Made by a program: the position numbers and the translations under genes | Shown here: positions 53,832 through 62,410 of the stretch, in pieces | How the letters are laid out: every line of letters starts with the position of its first letter | Numbering within the stretch: the first letter of the stretch is position 1 | NCBI GenBank assembly: GCA_019429465.1 | Contig: JAHYIV010000009.1 | Location: 1 to 64,000, forward strand | Source of the DNA: Desulfoarculaceae bacterium | GTDB lineage: Bacteria; Desulfobacterota; Desulfobulbia; Desulfobulbales; Desulfocapsaceae | Length of the DNA: 64,000 bases | Reading direction: 5' to 3' | Notes under the pieces: generated by a model | Told to the model about the DNA's origin: nothing | Databases searched by the model: none | The model's input: only the letters and a program-made list of their open reading frames with translations

Positions 53832-54127
53832 TACCGGTTGATCCCGGACTTTTTTTTCAACCAGTCGAGTTCCACTTTCAGCTTGCCGATTTCGCTATAA
53901 AGCCGTTCAGGTTTACGGTGAGCGGCGATCGGTGCAGGGCCTCGCTTTCCTGCAAAAATCGTTTTTGCCTGCTCTTGAAGCTCCTTCTTCCAATGCCCGA
54001 CAGTAATAGGGTGAACCTCAAACTCCTGACCTGTCTCGTTGATCGTCTTTACCCCTCGCAATGCCTCCAGAGCTACCTTCGCCTTGAACTCAGGAGTATG
54101 GAACTTTTTCTTCTGCGCGTCACTCAT
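53831..54127 (-). CDS. IS3-family transposase OrfA
   Basis: The 98-residue DNA-binding protein has the transposase-8 helix-turn-helix (FKAKVALEALRGVKTINETG, then EVHPITVGHWKKEL) and a C-terminal leucine-zipper-like helix. A run of eight A residues just before its stop is a usual slippage site for making the OrfAB fusion. Its stop overlaps the orfB start (TAATG). Confidence 0.9.
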   Translation of the reverse strand: MSDAQKKKFHTPEFKAKVALEALRGVKTINETGQEFEVHPITVGHWKKELQEQAKTIFAGKRGPAPIAAHRKPERLYSEIGKLKVELDWLKKKSGINR

Positions 54128-54266
54128 CTTTTCCTGTTCCTCGTGATTGCGTATAGCTTAAACTGCTGTCTTAAAACTGGGGGCCACTATATTATTATAA
54201 ATATTTCAAGGGGTTATATTGCATACAAATGTGACAAATTAGAAGTAATCCTGGTCAGAAAAAGAG

Positions 54267-54989
54267 TTATTGAAGAAACCCTTTGCTGATCAAGAGGAGC
54301 AGAGCTGACAAGAACAGGAGATGGAGCAGGACGATCAGTGTCTTATGGCGCTGGAAATGTTCGCTCATCTTCTGGATGAAGGGCAGGCCGCCAAGGAATC
54401 GGCGCATCTTGTCGATCGCAATGGTCTGGTTGTCGGTGGTGGCTTGACCCTGAAAGGCCACCATGGGAGCCAGGGCAAAGAAGTCTTTATCGTGGTGGCG
54501 CAGCAGGTCGTCAAAGGGGATGCCGCGCCATGCCTCCTTGATGATACGCTGGGCAAAGGGACGATCGAGGGCATAGGCATGGGCGAGGCAGCGGTATCGT
54601 ATCCTGACCACGGATGGTGCGGCTGTCGGGGATATGCGGGTGGTGAGAGCCCCAAGAAAGAAGGCGTTCCAGGCAGGGAGCGTTGGCAGGAAGGTGGTGG
54701 CCTCGTGCAGTCGTTGACCATTGAAACCCTGAAAGAGGATGTCATCTTCAAAGAGGAGAATATGGCGGGCTCCGGCCGCCAGCCCTTTCTGCAGGCAGTG
54801 GATGTGGGATTGAAAGATCCCCTGTTCCTGATTTTCCGGATGCTTGGTAACGAGCACAAATTCTACCCGGGCCAGCAGGCCGACCGCACTGAATTGTTTT
54901 TTGGCCGCTTCCCGCCGGTCCAGGCGTGTATCTATTGAGATACAATAGATCTTATCAAAAAAATCCCATGGTTCAGGAGATGGTTCCAT
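54267..54989 (-). CDS. Glycosyltransferase family 25 (LPS-type)
   Basis: The 240-residue protein starts with IYCISIDTRLDRREAAKKQF, the family 25 donor-site pattern, and has the DxD-like metal motif HILLFEDDILFQGF near residue 80. A membrane helix ends the protein (LIVLLHLLFLSALLLLI). Members add galactose or similar sugars to lipooligosaccharide or other acceptors. It lies between the IS3-family element and block 2 and may or may not belong to the cluster; a sugar on the lipid product is possible. Confidence 0.82.
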   Translation of the reverse strand: MEPSPEPWDFFDKIYCISIDTRLDRREAAKKQFSAVGLLARVEFVLVTKHPENQEQGIFQSHIHCLQKGLAAGARHILLFEDDILFQGFNGQRLHEATTFLPTLPAWNAFFLGALTTRISPTAAPSVVRIRYRCLAHAYALDRPFAQRIIKEAWRGIPFDDLLRHHDKDFFALAPMVAFQGQATTDNQTIAIDKMRRFLGGLPFIQKMSEHFQRHKTLIVLLHLLFLSALLLLISKGFLQ

Positions 54990-55045
54990 GTCCTACCTGT
55001 GCAAAGGTGTTGCAGGGAAAAAGAGGAGTAGTGTACATAGTACTC

Positions 55046-55432
55046 ATGAATAAAGTGACCACCACTCTCCGAAGAGGCCTTGTCAGGATTGCCGCCATCG
55101 ATTTTGTCCGGACGGCTATTGAAGAAAAGGCGGACCTGAGGGAATTTAAGGAAAAACCTTCCCTGCAGGTCGTTGCCGGAGTTTTCTTAATCTCCATCAG
55201 TTTTGTCCTGGCCTGGCCTGCCATTACCGCCTTGGGAATTGTGGCCATTAAACTGAAGGAGCCCCTGATTGTTGTGATCGGAGGACCTTTGGCCTACGGT
55301 CTGTCGCACCTGGTTTTTCTGGCGGGGATGTATTTTTCCGGGGCCAAGTACACGGTTATTTTCTTCCGCTGGTTGAGTCGCATCCTGGTCGAGAAACTTC
55401 TCTCCTGGATTCCTGTGGAGTCGCAAGAGTGA
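55046..55432 (+). CDS. Small membrane protein of unknown function
   Basis: I do not recognise a family. From ATG 55046 the product has 128 residues, an amphipathic start (TTTLRRGLVRIAAIDFVRTA) and two strong membrane segments (VVAGVFLISISFVLAWPAIT and a second beginning PLIVVIGGPLAYGLSHLVFL). Earlier in-frame starts exist to 54926, but that part looks like the divergent leader of the glycosyltransferase gene. It runs against the direction of the cluster and may be independent of it. Confidence 0.55.
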   Translation: MNKVTTTLRRGLVRIAAIDFVRTAIEEKADLREFKEKPSLQVVAGVFLISISFVLAWPAITALGIVAIKLKEPLIVVIGGPLAYGLSHLVFLAGMYFSGAKYTVIFFRWLSRILVEKLLSWIPVESQE

Positions 55433-55463
55433 GCAGCTGCCGCCGGACTCGAAGTGATTTTTC

Positions 55464-56318
55464 TTATCTCCCATCTCTCAGGATCTTTCTGATCCAGGCA
55501 GGAGGCGTGACCCTGCCGCCGCTGATATCCCGCATCCGTAGCCCTGTGACGGTCTCACAAGGTCTTCCTTCGGTGTCAAAAACAGCCAGATCAAAAACAA
55601 GTTCGTCCGCGGCCCGGGACACGGGAATGACGAAGGTGCGGTACTGTTCTCCTGCTTTTGTCGCCTGGTGAATGACCCGTCGGGTGAAACCGACCGGGAA
55701 GGGTACAAAATCGGCCATGCATTGGCCGAGGACACAGGCGGCATGCATGGCGCCATCCAGGGGAAATGGCGATCCCAGCGTTTTTTGCAGATCTGGTCCC
55801 TCGCCAGGAGCTGGTGTCTGCAGGCGGCCCCATGCCCCTTGTCTTGAAAGATAGAGAGGGCCAGTCAGGGTGCGATAGCCTGGGCCAAAGGGGACCAGCT
55901 CCTCATAGATCTGCTCTGAGGCAACCGAAGCGGCTGATTTTGGTGGTGGCGAGGCCATGATCTGTCTGGCCGTCAGTTGCGGTGAGTTGGCTGCAAAGGT
56001 GATCTCTGCGTGTTCCCGGCTTCGCGTTATTTTTTTGAACTGAATCCGGCTGAGCAGCTTGATGCGGATCTCACCCTGGCCTCTGGTCTCATATTCTATC
56101 CGCGCTGCTATCTCTGATCTCTCGGGCGGGATCTCGAGAAACTTTGAAAAACGGGCCTCGCTCATCACCATCGGGTCCATGTCGGCATCGATCTCATTGA
56201 CCGCGGAGGCCAGTATCTCCATGATCTCCACGGCCGGCAGGATCACCCTGTCGTTGAAAAAATGGTCCTTGAACCAGGGCTGGACGGCAATAATCAGGGG
56301 CCTGCAGTTTGGGCTCAT
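55464..56318 (-). CDS. Polyketide-type dehydratase (double hot-dog) family protein
   Basis: The 284-residue protein has WFKDHFFNDRVILPAVEIME near its start, the pattern of the first hot-dog of PKS dehydratase domains (H...G/N...LPA...E), and a second half ending VIHQATKAGEQYRTFVIPVS and FDLAVFDTEGRPCETVTGLR, as in PS-DH domains. Such a protein would remove water from beta-hydroxyacyl chains, or bind the chain if inactive. The start is taken as ATG 56318, 19 bases after the thioesterase stop; the longer frame overlaps that gene. Confidence 0.7.
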   Translation of the reverse strand: MSPNCRPLIIAVQPWFKDHFFNDRVILPAVEIMEILASAVNEIDADMDPMVMSEARFSKFLEIPPERSEIAARIEYETRGQGEIRIKLLSRIQFKKITRSREHAEITFAANSPQLTARQIMASPPPKSAASVASEQIYEELVPFGPGYRTLTGPLYLSRQGAWGRLQTPAPGEGPDLQKTLGSPFPLDGAMHAACVLGQCMADFVPFPVGFTRRVIHQATKAGEQYRTFVIPVSRAADELVFDLAVFDTEGRPCETVTGLRMRDISGGRVTPPAWIRKILRDGR

Positions 56319-56337
56319 TGGCGACCGTTTACCATCA

Positions 56338-56817
56338 TCAGAAGGGAAATTGCTGCCAGAGCTGGATCGTCTGGTCATCGATCTCGACCGGGATACCCCT
56401 GCTGTTGACGGCACAGTGTCTGGTGAAGCCTGTGCAGATAATTTCTCCATCCTCGGCCCTGGTGATGAGATAGTCAAACTGCAGTTTCACCAGTTCCTGT
56501 TTCCCCGGGCGGGTGTGGATGAACATCAGATCATCATAATGGAGGGGGGTATGATAATTGAGCTCGGTTTTGATAATGGGGTAGATGTAGCCGCTTTCCT
56601 CAATCTTTTTATAGGGATAATTGGCCTCCCGCATGAGTGAGCCCCTGCCGAATTCAAAATACCTGAGATAATTGGCATGATAGACCACCTGCGATCGGTC
56701 GGTGTCAGCATAGAGGGTCCGCATTTCACAGCGATGCCAGATCTTGCCGGTCCCGGCATCGGTGACATGGGAAGGATGGCCTGGTACTGGTTCAGGGATA
56801 AACGGTTTTGGTCGCAT
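56338..56817 (-). CDS. 4-hydroxybenzoyl-CoA-type (YbgC-like) acyl thioesterase
   Basis: The 159-residue hot-dog protein has RTLYADTDRSQVVYHANYLR and YFEFGRGSLM, the active-site region of 4HBT/YbgC thioesterases with the conserved Asp. It may release the acyl chain from ACP. ATG 56817 is chosen; the longer frame runs back into the ketosynthase gene. It lies 49 bases after that gene and 19 before the dehydratase-like gene. Confidence 0.82.
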   Translation of the reverse strand: MRPKPFIPEPVPGHPSHVTDAGTGKIWHRCEMRTLYADTDRSQVVYHANYLRYFEFGRGSLMREANYPYKKIEESGYIYPIIKTELNYHTPLHYDDLMFIHTRPGKQELVKLQFDYLITRAEDGEIICTGFTRHCAVNSRGIPVEIDDQTIQLWQQFPF

Positions 56818-56866
56818 TATCGTGTGTCTTTTCGTTGTTCCCGCGCGCGGAGATGGAGATTCTTTT

Positions 56867-58132
56867 TTAACAGCCCTTAAAGACAAGGCAGCAGTTGGTA
56901 CCGCCAAAGCCAAATGAGTTGGAAAGGACATATTCATAGGTCGAGTTGCGTGCCTGGTTGGGCACAAGATCAAGATCAGCAAAGGCCGGGTCTGGAATGT
57001 GATTGATTGTCGGCAGGAGCACTCCTTGAGACATGGCCTCGATACTCAGCGCCGCTTCAATGGCCGCCGATGCCCCCAGGCTGTGGCCCACCTGCGATTT
57101 ATTGGCCGTGATGGGGATCCGACCGATGCCCTTACCGAAGACTGCGCGCAGACATTCCACCTCGGTTGCATCTCCGGTCGGGGTTGATGTCCCGTGGGCA
57201 TTGATGCTGCCGATATCCGCCGGGCTCAATTCGGCATCATCAATGGCGGCCTTGATTGCCCGGATAATGGTAGTCGCATTGGGCCGGGTAAAATGATGGG
57301 CGTCAGAGCTCCAGCCAATGCCGGCTATCTCCGCCTTGGCCTGCAGGCCCAGTGAGCTCACCATCTCCGCGGCGGCAAGGACCAGTACTCCGGCGCCTTC
57401 AGAGAGGACAAATCCTTTACGATCCAGGCTGAACGGCCGTGAGGCCTGACTGGGGTCATTATGGGCACGATCCTTCGGCCCCACCTTGATCGTTGCCAGC
57501 ATATTGGAAAATCCCTGGATGATCTCCGGCACCAGGCAGGTCTCAACGCCTCCGACGAGGGCAAAGTCACAGTCGCCGTCGCGAATCATTCTGGCGCCCA
57601 GGGCAATGGCATAGTTGGCCGAGGCGCAGGCCGCCTGAGGCGAAAAAATCGGCCCGGTAAAGCCCAGCAGCATCCCGGCCTTGCCGGCCGGCAGATTGGC
57701 GCAGACATTGGGCAGCAGGTAGGGGCTGACCTTGAAGGGCCCCCGGTTTACATAATTGTCCATGGCGATACGATAGGAATCGGTACCGTTCAAGGCCGAA
57801 CCGATCAGGCAGGCGGTCCGGGGGCCTGTCAGGCCGTTGATCTCCAGGCCGGCATGGGCCATGGCCTCCCGGCAGACCTCCATGGTCAGAAACATGGTGC
57901 CGGCATCCCAGACAGCGGCCTCTTTAGGGCTGACGTATGAGAGCTGGGTCGGATCCCAGTCCGGGATCTCTCCCACCACATTGCAGCGACTGCTGGTCTT
58001 GCATTTGCTGATCCGGCGAAATCCGGCGCCTCCGGCAACAGCGGCCTGCCAGGTCTTGCTGAAGGTGTTGCCCAGGGCAGTGGCGGCGCCGTAGCCGATA
58101 ACAAAGACTTTTCTGTTGAGTGGTGCTTTCAT
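56867..58132 (-). CDS. Beta-ketoacyl-ACP synthase (FabF-like), block 2
   Basis: The 421-residue ketosynthase has all three active-site residues: Cys 169 in SPQAACASANYAIAL, His in INAHGTSTPTGDATEVE and His in KSQVGHSLGASAA, and ends NSFGFGGTNCCLVF. It is paired with a second FabF-like gene 190 bases upstream, with a miniature repeat between them. Two active ketosynthases of this type together with radical SAM genes recall gene sets proposed for ladderane lipids; the substrate is not known. Confidence 0.92.
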   Translation of the reverse strand: MKAPLNRKVFVIGYGAATALGNTFSKTWQAAVAGGAGFRRISKCKTSSRCNVVGEIPDWDPTQLSYVSPKEAAVWDAGTMFLTMEVCREAMAHAGLEINGLTGPRTACLIGSALNGTDSYRIAMDNYVNRGPFKVSPYLLPNVCANLPAGKAGMLLGFTGPIFSPQAACASANYAIALGARMIRDGDCDFALVGGVETCLVPEIIQGFSNMLATIKVGPKDRAHNDPSQASRPFSLDRKGFVLSEGAGVLVLAAAEMVSSLGLQAKAEIAGIGWSSDAHHFTRPNATTIIRAIKAAIDDAELSPADIGSINAHGTSTPTGDATEVECLRAVFGKGIGRIPITANKSQVGHSLGASAAIEAALSIEAMSQGVLLPTINHIPDPAFADLDLVPNQARNSTYEYVLSNSFGFGGTNCCLVFKGC

Positions 58133-58173
58133 ACAACCTTGGGCCAGCGGCCTCTCTTTTAATTGACTCGTTT

Positions 58174-58327
58174 GTAACTATCCAGCTTAATGCCGGGAAA
58201 ATGCCAAAACACATGTCACGTAACTATCCGGCAGTGCCTCATATGCGGGAAAGGGGCCTGCGAAGTGTACTGATTCGTCCATGAGCAGACCGATGACGAA
58301 GCAGATGAGGTGCTGCTGGATAGTTAC
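58174..58327 (-). repeat. 154-bp GTAACTATCCAG-ended repeat, copy 2
   Basis: This is the inverted copy of the element at 19480-19633. It fills nearly the whole gap between the two ketosynthase genes. Its right end supplies the TAA stop of the upstream ketosynthase (58324-59577), so it inserted exactly at, or redefined, the end of that gene. Confidence 0.85.
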
Positions 58328-59577
58328 ACTCGTTTAAACACTGCGCAGCTGTTACAGCCGCCGAATCCAAAGGAGTTTTTCAGGATATATTCCTGAGTCA
58401 ATTGTCTTTTCGTCCCAGCCACGCAGTCGATGTCGATTTCCGGGTCGGGAAAGTAGTTGATGGTTGGCGGCAGCATCTCCTCCTGCATCGATTGAATGGC
58501 GAAGACGGATTCTATGACGCTGGAAGCGCCCATGGCATGGCCGATCAGCGATTTATTGGCGGAAACAGGCGGTATCGCCTGGCCAAACACGGCCTTGAGG
58601 GCGTCAAATTCGACCTTGTCACCGACCCGGGTGGAGGCGGCATGGGCGTTGACCGCGGCAATGTCGGCTGGAGTGATGCCGGCGTCAGTGATGGCATTCT
58701 GCATGCACTGTCTGATCGTGGCAAAATGGGGGGCGACAAAATGGTGGGCATCCGAGGTCATTCCCCAGCCGGCGAGTTCGGTGGTAAAAGGCAGGCCATG
58801 GCTTCTGGCAAATTTGCGGCTGGCAAGGATCACTGCCCCGGCCCCTTCCGAGAGGACAAAGCCGCGACGATTGGCGGAAAAGGGGCGGCTTGCCGCCTGC
58901 GGTGACCCCTCTTCCTCGCCCTCTTTGGGGATAAACACGCCGTTCATGGTGTAAAAACCGGCCACGATCGGTTCCACCAGGGCAAAATCAACGGCGCCGC
59001 AGATGGCAACATCGGCCTTATCCTGAGCCAGGAACATGGCTCCGATAATTATGGAGGTAAGTCCGGTGGCACAGGCAGTGACGGCGGAGACGATAGGTCC
59101 CTGGGCCCCTGTCTGGATGGCGATCTTGCCGCCCACCATGTTGATGCAGGCGTTGGGGTTGGTGTAGGGGTGGGGGAGTCTGTTTTCGGCCTGCAGGCGC
59201 CGGTCGGCAGTCAGCACGGCATCGAGTCCGCCAATGGCTGAACTGTAGGTCACAGCCACTCTGGGAGCGAGTTCCGGGGTGATCTCCAGGCCGCTGCGTT
59301 CAAGGGCCCTGGCCACCGAGAGCATGCCATATTTGAATACCGGGGAACTCCAGCTGGCTTGATGCCTGGCCGCGAGAAAGGGGTAGGCGAGATGGTCAAT
59401 GTCTGCAACCTGGCCGGCAATGCGCACCGGAAAATCAGGGGAAAGCGGAAAACGGCTCAGCGCACCGATGCCGCTTTCCCCGGCCAGGGCGCGTTGCCAC
59501 TGTTCCTCCAGGTTGATTCCCAGGGGCGAGATGGCGTCAAAGCCGATGATGACCGGTTTATTACTCACCATCATCAA
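58324..59577 (-). CDS. Beta-ketoacyl-ACP synthase (FabF-like), second copy
   Basis: The 417-residue ketosynthase has Cys 169 in SAVTACATGLTSIIIGA, His in VNAHAASTRVGDKVEF and His in KSLIGHAMGASSV. The second motif has Ala where the family has Gly-Thr (NAHGTST). It ends NSFGFGGCNSCAVFKRV and its stop codon lies in the adjacent repeat. It is only distantly similar to the other FabF-like protein, so the two probably act at different chain lengths or substrates. Confidence 0.92.
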   Translation of the reverse strand: MMMVSNKPVIIGFDAISPLGINLEEQWQRALAGESGIGALSRFPLSPDFPVRIAGQVADIDHLAYPFLAARHQASWSSPVFKYGMLSVARALERSGLEITPELAPRVAVTYSSAIGGLDAVLTADRRLQAENRLPHPYTNPNACINMVGGKIAIQTGAQGPIVSAVTACATGLTSIIIGAMFLAQDKADVAICGAVDFALVEPIVAGFYTMNGVFIPKEGEEEGSPQAASRPFSANRRGFVLSEGAGAVILASRKFARSHGLPFTTELAGWGMTSDAHHFVAPHFATIRQCMQNAITDAGITPADIAAVNAHAASTRVGDKVEFDALKAVFGQAIPPVSANKSLIGHAMGASSVIESVFAIQSMQEEMLPPTINYFPDPEIDIDCVAGTKRQLTQEYILKNSFGFGGCNSCAVFKRV

Positions 59578-59582
59578 TCATC

Positions 59583-60644
59583 TTACCAGGGGATAAACTG
59601 GTAGAGCTTGGCGAACATCTCATACACCTCAACCCAGTTCTGCAGATCCTCTGTGCTCTTCATATGGGCCCGTTTGTTGACCATGACCCAGCTCATGTGG
59701 GCAGCGCCGTCCTTACAGGTGGAGCAGTCGCGGGTTTCAGAGGTGCAGCAGCGGTGCATGGTCTTCAGGTCCGAGGCCCAGCGGATAAAATTGGTGAGAC
59801 GTTTGGGACGGGGATCACGTTTGTCGATGGGGTCGGTGACCGAAGGACACTCCATCCAGCCGAATTTTCTGCCCAGCATTGAGCCCGTGGTGATAATTTC
59901 ATGGTAATACTTTGAGGAGATAACCGTCTTCGGGTAGGCATCAAGCATGGCATCCATCTCTGCCCGTATGGCAATCAGCTCTTCCGGCTTCCAGGAAAAA
60001 CCGGCAACATCCTCGTCGTTGGAGAGCAGCTGCATGTGCACCTTCAGGCCGATATCTTCAACTTTTTGAATGATCTTCCCTGTCTTGCCCAGCTGTTTCG
60101 GGGTGATGGTGTACAGGTAATAGGCATGCGGATCACCGGCATAATTGGCGCTGGTGATCTTGAAGGTGTCTTTGCCGCGCAGGGCCTTTTCATCCTCTTC
60201 GTCCCCCCACAACGACAGGCCGACCATCATGTCGGGAAAACGGTCCCTGGGCACCTTGATCAGGCCATTGGTGGCGCAGAAGGTGGGTAAACGCTTATAA
60301 AAGGCCTCGATCCGGTCCAGACATAGGGTGGGCTCACCACCGATGAGAATGGCCAGGTTCACCCCGCGCTCCATCTCCTTGTCGACAAAGCCGTGCCATT
60401 TGTTGATGTCATTTTCTTCCGAGGCCCGCTCATGCTCACCCGAGGAGAAGAAGAAACAGCCCTTGCAGCGGAGGTTGCAGCGGTCTGTTACGTCATAGAT
60501 GGAACTGCGGATGTTGAGCCTTGATATCTTTTTATAACGCTCATACCAGTGATCATCGAGGAGGGAGCTGACTGTTTTCATGGCAGGCAAGGAGGTTCGG
60601 TCTCCGGAATTGAAGAGTAGGTCGTGATTGGTTTGCTGTTTCAT
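59583..60644 (-). CDS. Radical SAM protein with extra C-terminal Cys cluster (1)
   Basis: The 353-residue protein has the [4Fe-4S]-SAM motif C-x3-C-x2-C in DRCNLRCKGCFFF (Cys 56, 60, 63), the GGEP motif (ILIGGEPTL) and a C-terminal set of six Cys (MECPSV; HRCCTSETRDCSTCKDG) that could hold a second cluster, as in SPASM or twitch domains. It would start radical chemistry on an unreactive carbon. The next gene upstream is a clear paralogue. It starts four bases after that gene and stands six bases before a ketosynthase, so it probably acts on the ACP-bound or released chain. Confidence 0.88.
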   Translation of the reverse strand: MKQQTNHDLLFNSGDRTSLPAMKTVSSLLDDHWYERYKKISRLNIRSSIYDVTDRCNLRCKGCFFFSSGEHERASEENDINKWHGFVDKEMERGVNLAILIGGEPTLCLDRIEAFYKRLPTFCATNGLIKVPRDRFPDMMVGLSLWGDEEDEKALRGKDTFKITSANYAGDPHAYYLYTITPKQLGKTGKIIQKVEDIGLKVHMQLLSNDEDVAGFSWKPEELIAIRAEMDAMLDAYPKTVISSKYYHEIITTGSMLGRKFGWMECPSVTDPIDKRDPRPKRLTNFIRWASDLKTMHRCCTSETRDCSTCKDGAAHMSWVMVNKRAHMKSTEDLQNWVEVYEMFAKLYQFIPW

Positions 60645-60648
60645 GTCA

Positions 60649-61698
60649 TTAGAGGGCTGGCGGTTCGATCATCTCTTGGCAGAGGGTCGCACTCTTTTCA
60701 TATCCCCTGACCCAGACGGCGAGATAGGTGTCGACATAGTCGAGCCAGGCGGCAAAGGTGGTCGGATTAGTGGCATGGCGATACATCCTGGCGGTGACGA
60801 CCGCGCTGCCGGCGGCATAATGGCGGCAGTCGGCGCAGTCGGTATCCGGGACGCAGCAGGCGGCGTCCCGATCCCACTGCAGGTCGGTGCGATACTGGCG
60901 AAAGGATCTGCCCAGGCCGATAGCGGTCGAAGGGTTCATCCGCGGATAGGAGCAGGAGAACAGCTCGTGCAGGCCCCGCTCATGGGTGTGGGCCACACTG
61001 TTATAGGGAGAAAAGAGCACGGTCCGCGGAAATTCGGCCAGCAGTTCGCTCATGACGGCCCGGGTGCGGGCCAGGGTCTCCGGCGTGTGCCGCAGATGGC
61101 CCTGGTATCCCACCGGCGATGAAAACATGTTGAAGGTGATCTGGTGGCCGTTGTCTGCCAAAAGCTCGGTGACCTCCCGGGCCTCGTCGATATTGACCGG
61201 GGTGAAGGTGTAGACCCAGACGGCCCTGGGATCATTGCGGTAATTCGCCATCTGCCGGGCCAGCATATCCTTGGCCTTTCTGATCTCAAGGCTGGTCTGG
61301 TCATTGCCCCAGACCGAGATGTGGACACGGTAATCAATTTCCCTGGGCAGCACCTTCAGGCCGTTGCTGGCAATGCAGCCCAGGGGGATGGTGTCAAAGC
61401 AGGTTTGACACAGCTGCGGGACCAGGGAAGGCTCGGCGCCGGCCAGGACGACAAAGGTGATACCCCGTTCCTTCTCCGTCTCCATGAGCTGCTGCCAGTC
61501 GGCCACGTTGAGATTTTCTGCGGCGAACTGTTTTTCCCCGGTGAAATAATAGCATCCTTCGCAGCGGATATTGCAGCGATTGGTCATGTCATAGGTGGAT
61601 TCGCGCAGAAAAAAATATTTGCGGACCTTTTCCCACTGGCTATGGATTACCGGATCAGCCAGGATCTCCGAGAATTTGTAGTGTCTGTCGTCTGCCAC
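60649..61698 (-). CDS. Radical SAM protein with extra C-terminal Cys cluster (2)
   Basis: The 349-residue paralogue of the next gene has C-x3-C-x2-C in NRCNIRCEGCYYF (Cys 42, 46, 49), a GAEP motif in place of GGEP (VVLAGAEPSLV) and the C-terminal Cys group FSCSYP and ACCVPDTDCADC. The start is a GTG directly after the stop of the dehydratase-ACP gene. Paired paralogues of this size within a fatty-acid cluster suggest successive or heterodimeric radical steps. Confidence 0.88.
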   Translation of the reverse strand: MADDRHYKFSEILADPVIHSQWEKVRKYFFLRESTYDMTNRCNIRCEGCYYFTGEKQFAAENLNVADWQQLMETEKERGITFVVLAGAEPSLVPQLCQTCFDTIPLGCIASNGLKVLPREIDYRVHISVWGNDQTSLEIRKAKDMLARQMANYRNDPRAVWVYTFTPVNIDEAREVTELLADNGHQITFNMFSSPVGYQGHLRHTPETLARTRAVMSELLAEFPRTVLFSPYNSVAHTHERGLHELFSCSYPRMNPSTAIGLGRSFRQYRTDLQWDRDAACCVPDTDCADCRHYAAGSAVVTARMYRHATNPTTFAAWLDYVDTYLAVWVRGYEKSATLCQEMIEPPAL

Positions 61699-62322
61699 TT
61701 AGTCGTCTTCCGCCTGTTTTTTGGTGATATACTCGGCAATAATGCGCACGGTTGTCAGCTTGGGGTAGTCATCTTCGTCAATCCTGATCCCGTACTCATC
61801 ACGCAGGATCAGGGCAATGGTGGCCAGATCCATGGAGTCAACACCGATCTCGTCAACCAGGTCCAGGTCAGCGTCAAAGGTCTGCGGGGTAACATCTTCG
61901 AGCTTGAGCTCGTTGATGATGATTTCGGCAATGCGAAGGATTGTCGGGGCAATATCAGTGTTCATGAAAAGTTTTTTCTCCTCTTTAGGGGCCAGTGTCA
62001 GGATACCGGAACAGACATCTTCCTGTCTGCTGCTGATACGAAACGAATAGGTGTTTTCTTTGTTCCCGGCAAGGATGCTGATATCCAGGATTTCTCCAGG
62101 CCGGACAAGCTTTTTGAATTTAATCCTCGTTAAATCAATCAGATGCATGTCCATGACCAGGGCCTTGGCCACAATGTCGGTCACCATCTGCAACTGGGCA
62201 ATGCCCGGTAAAATGGGGTCACCGGGAAAATGTCCGGAAAACCAGGGCGACTGCGGATCTGTTGTCACCTGAGCTGTGATCGCATCATCACGCTGTTGTA
62301 CTGAAATAGATGAATACCACAT
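61699..62322 (-). CDS. ApeI/FabZ-like hot-dog dehydratase fused to an acyl carrier protein
   Basis: The 207-residue protein has an N-terminal hot-dog domain with SGHFPGDPILPGIAQLQM; His 31 is the catalytic His, but the Glu of FabZ is Gln 45, as fits ApeI-type dehydratases of aryl-polyene clusters, where that residue also differs. From about residue 120 comes an ACP with the pantetheine Ser 163 in DEIGVDSMDLATIALIL. An in-frame ATG at 61965 with GAGGAG upstream could also give a free 88-residue ACP. I start at ATG 62322; a TTG at 62382 is the other choice. Confidence 0.85.
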   Translation of the reverse strand: MWYSSISVQQRDDAITAQVTTDPQSPWFSGHFPGDPILPGIAQLQMVTDIVAKALVMDMHLIDLTRIKFKKLVRPGEILDISILAGNKENTYSFRISSRQEDVCSGILTLAPKEEKKLFMNTDIAPTILRIAEIIINELKLEDVTPQTFDADLDLVDEIGVDSMDLATIALILRDEYGIRIDEDDYPKLTTVRIIAEYITKKQAEDD

Positions 62323-62410
62323 GGAGAAATTTGTTGCATGTCCCAAAATTATTTTTCGATTGATCGGCCGCTCTGCTCTCAAAGAGTGCGGTTATGTCTT
62401 TGCTGGCGGT

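Larger units (their letters stand above)
53011..54191 (-). mobile_element. IS3-family insertion sequence, defective
   Basis: The right end at 54167-54191 has the IS3-type terminal repeat, and the left end is probably near AGCGTCCCCCTTGTTCTA at 53011. It carries orfA and a damaged orfB on the minus strand. A hairpin (GGGGGAC...GTCCCCC) spans the presumed left boundary from 52962. The exact left end is uncertain. Confidence 0.65.
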
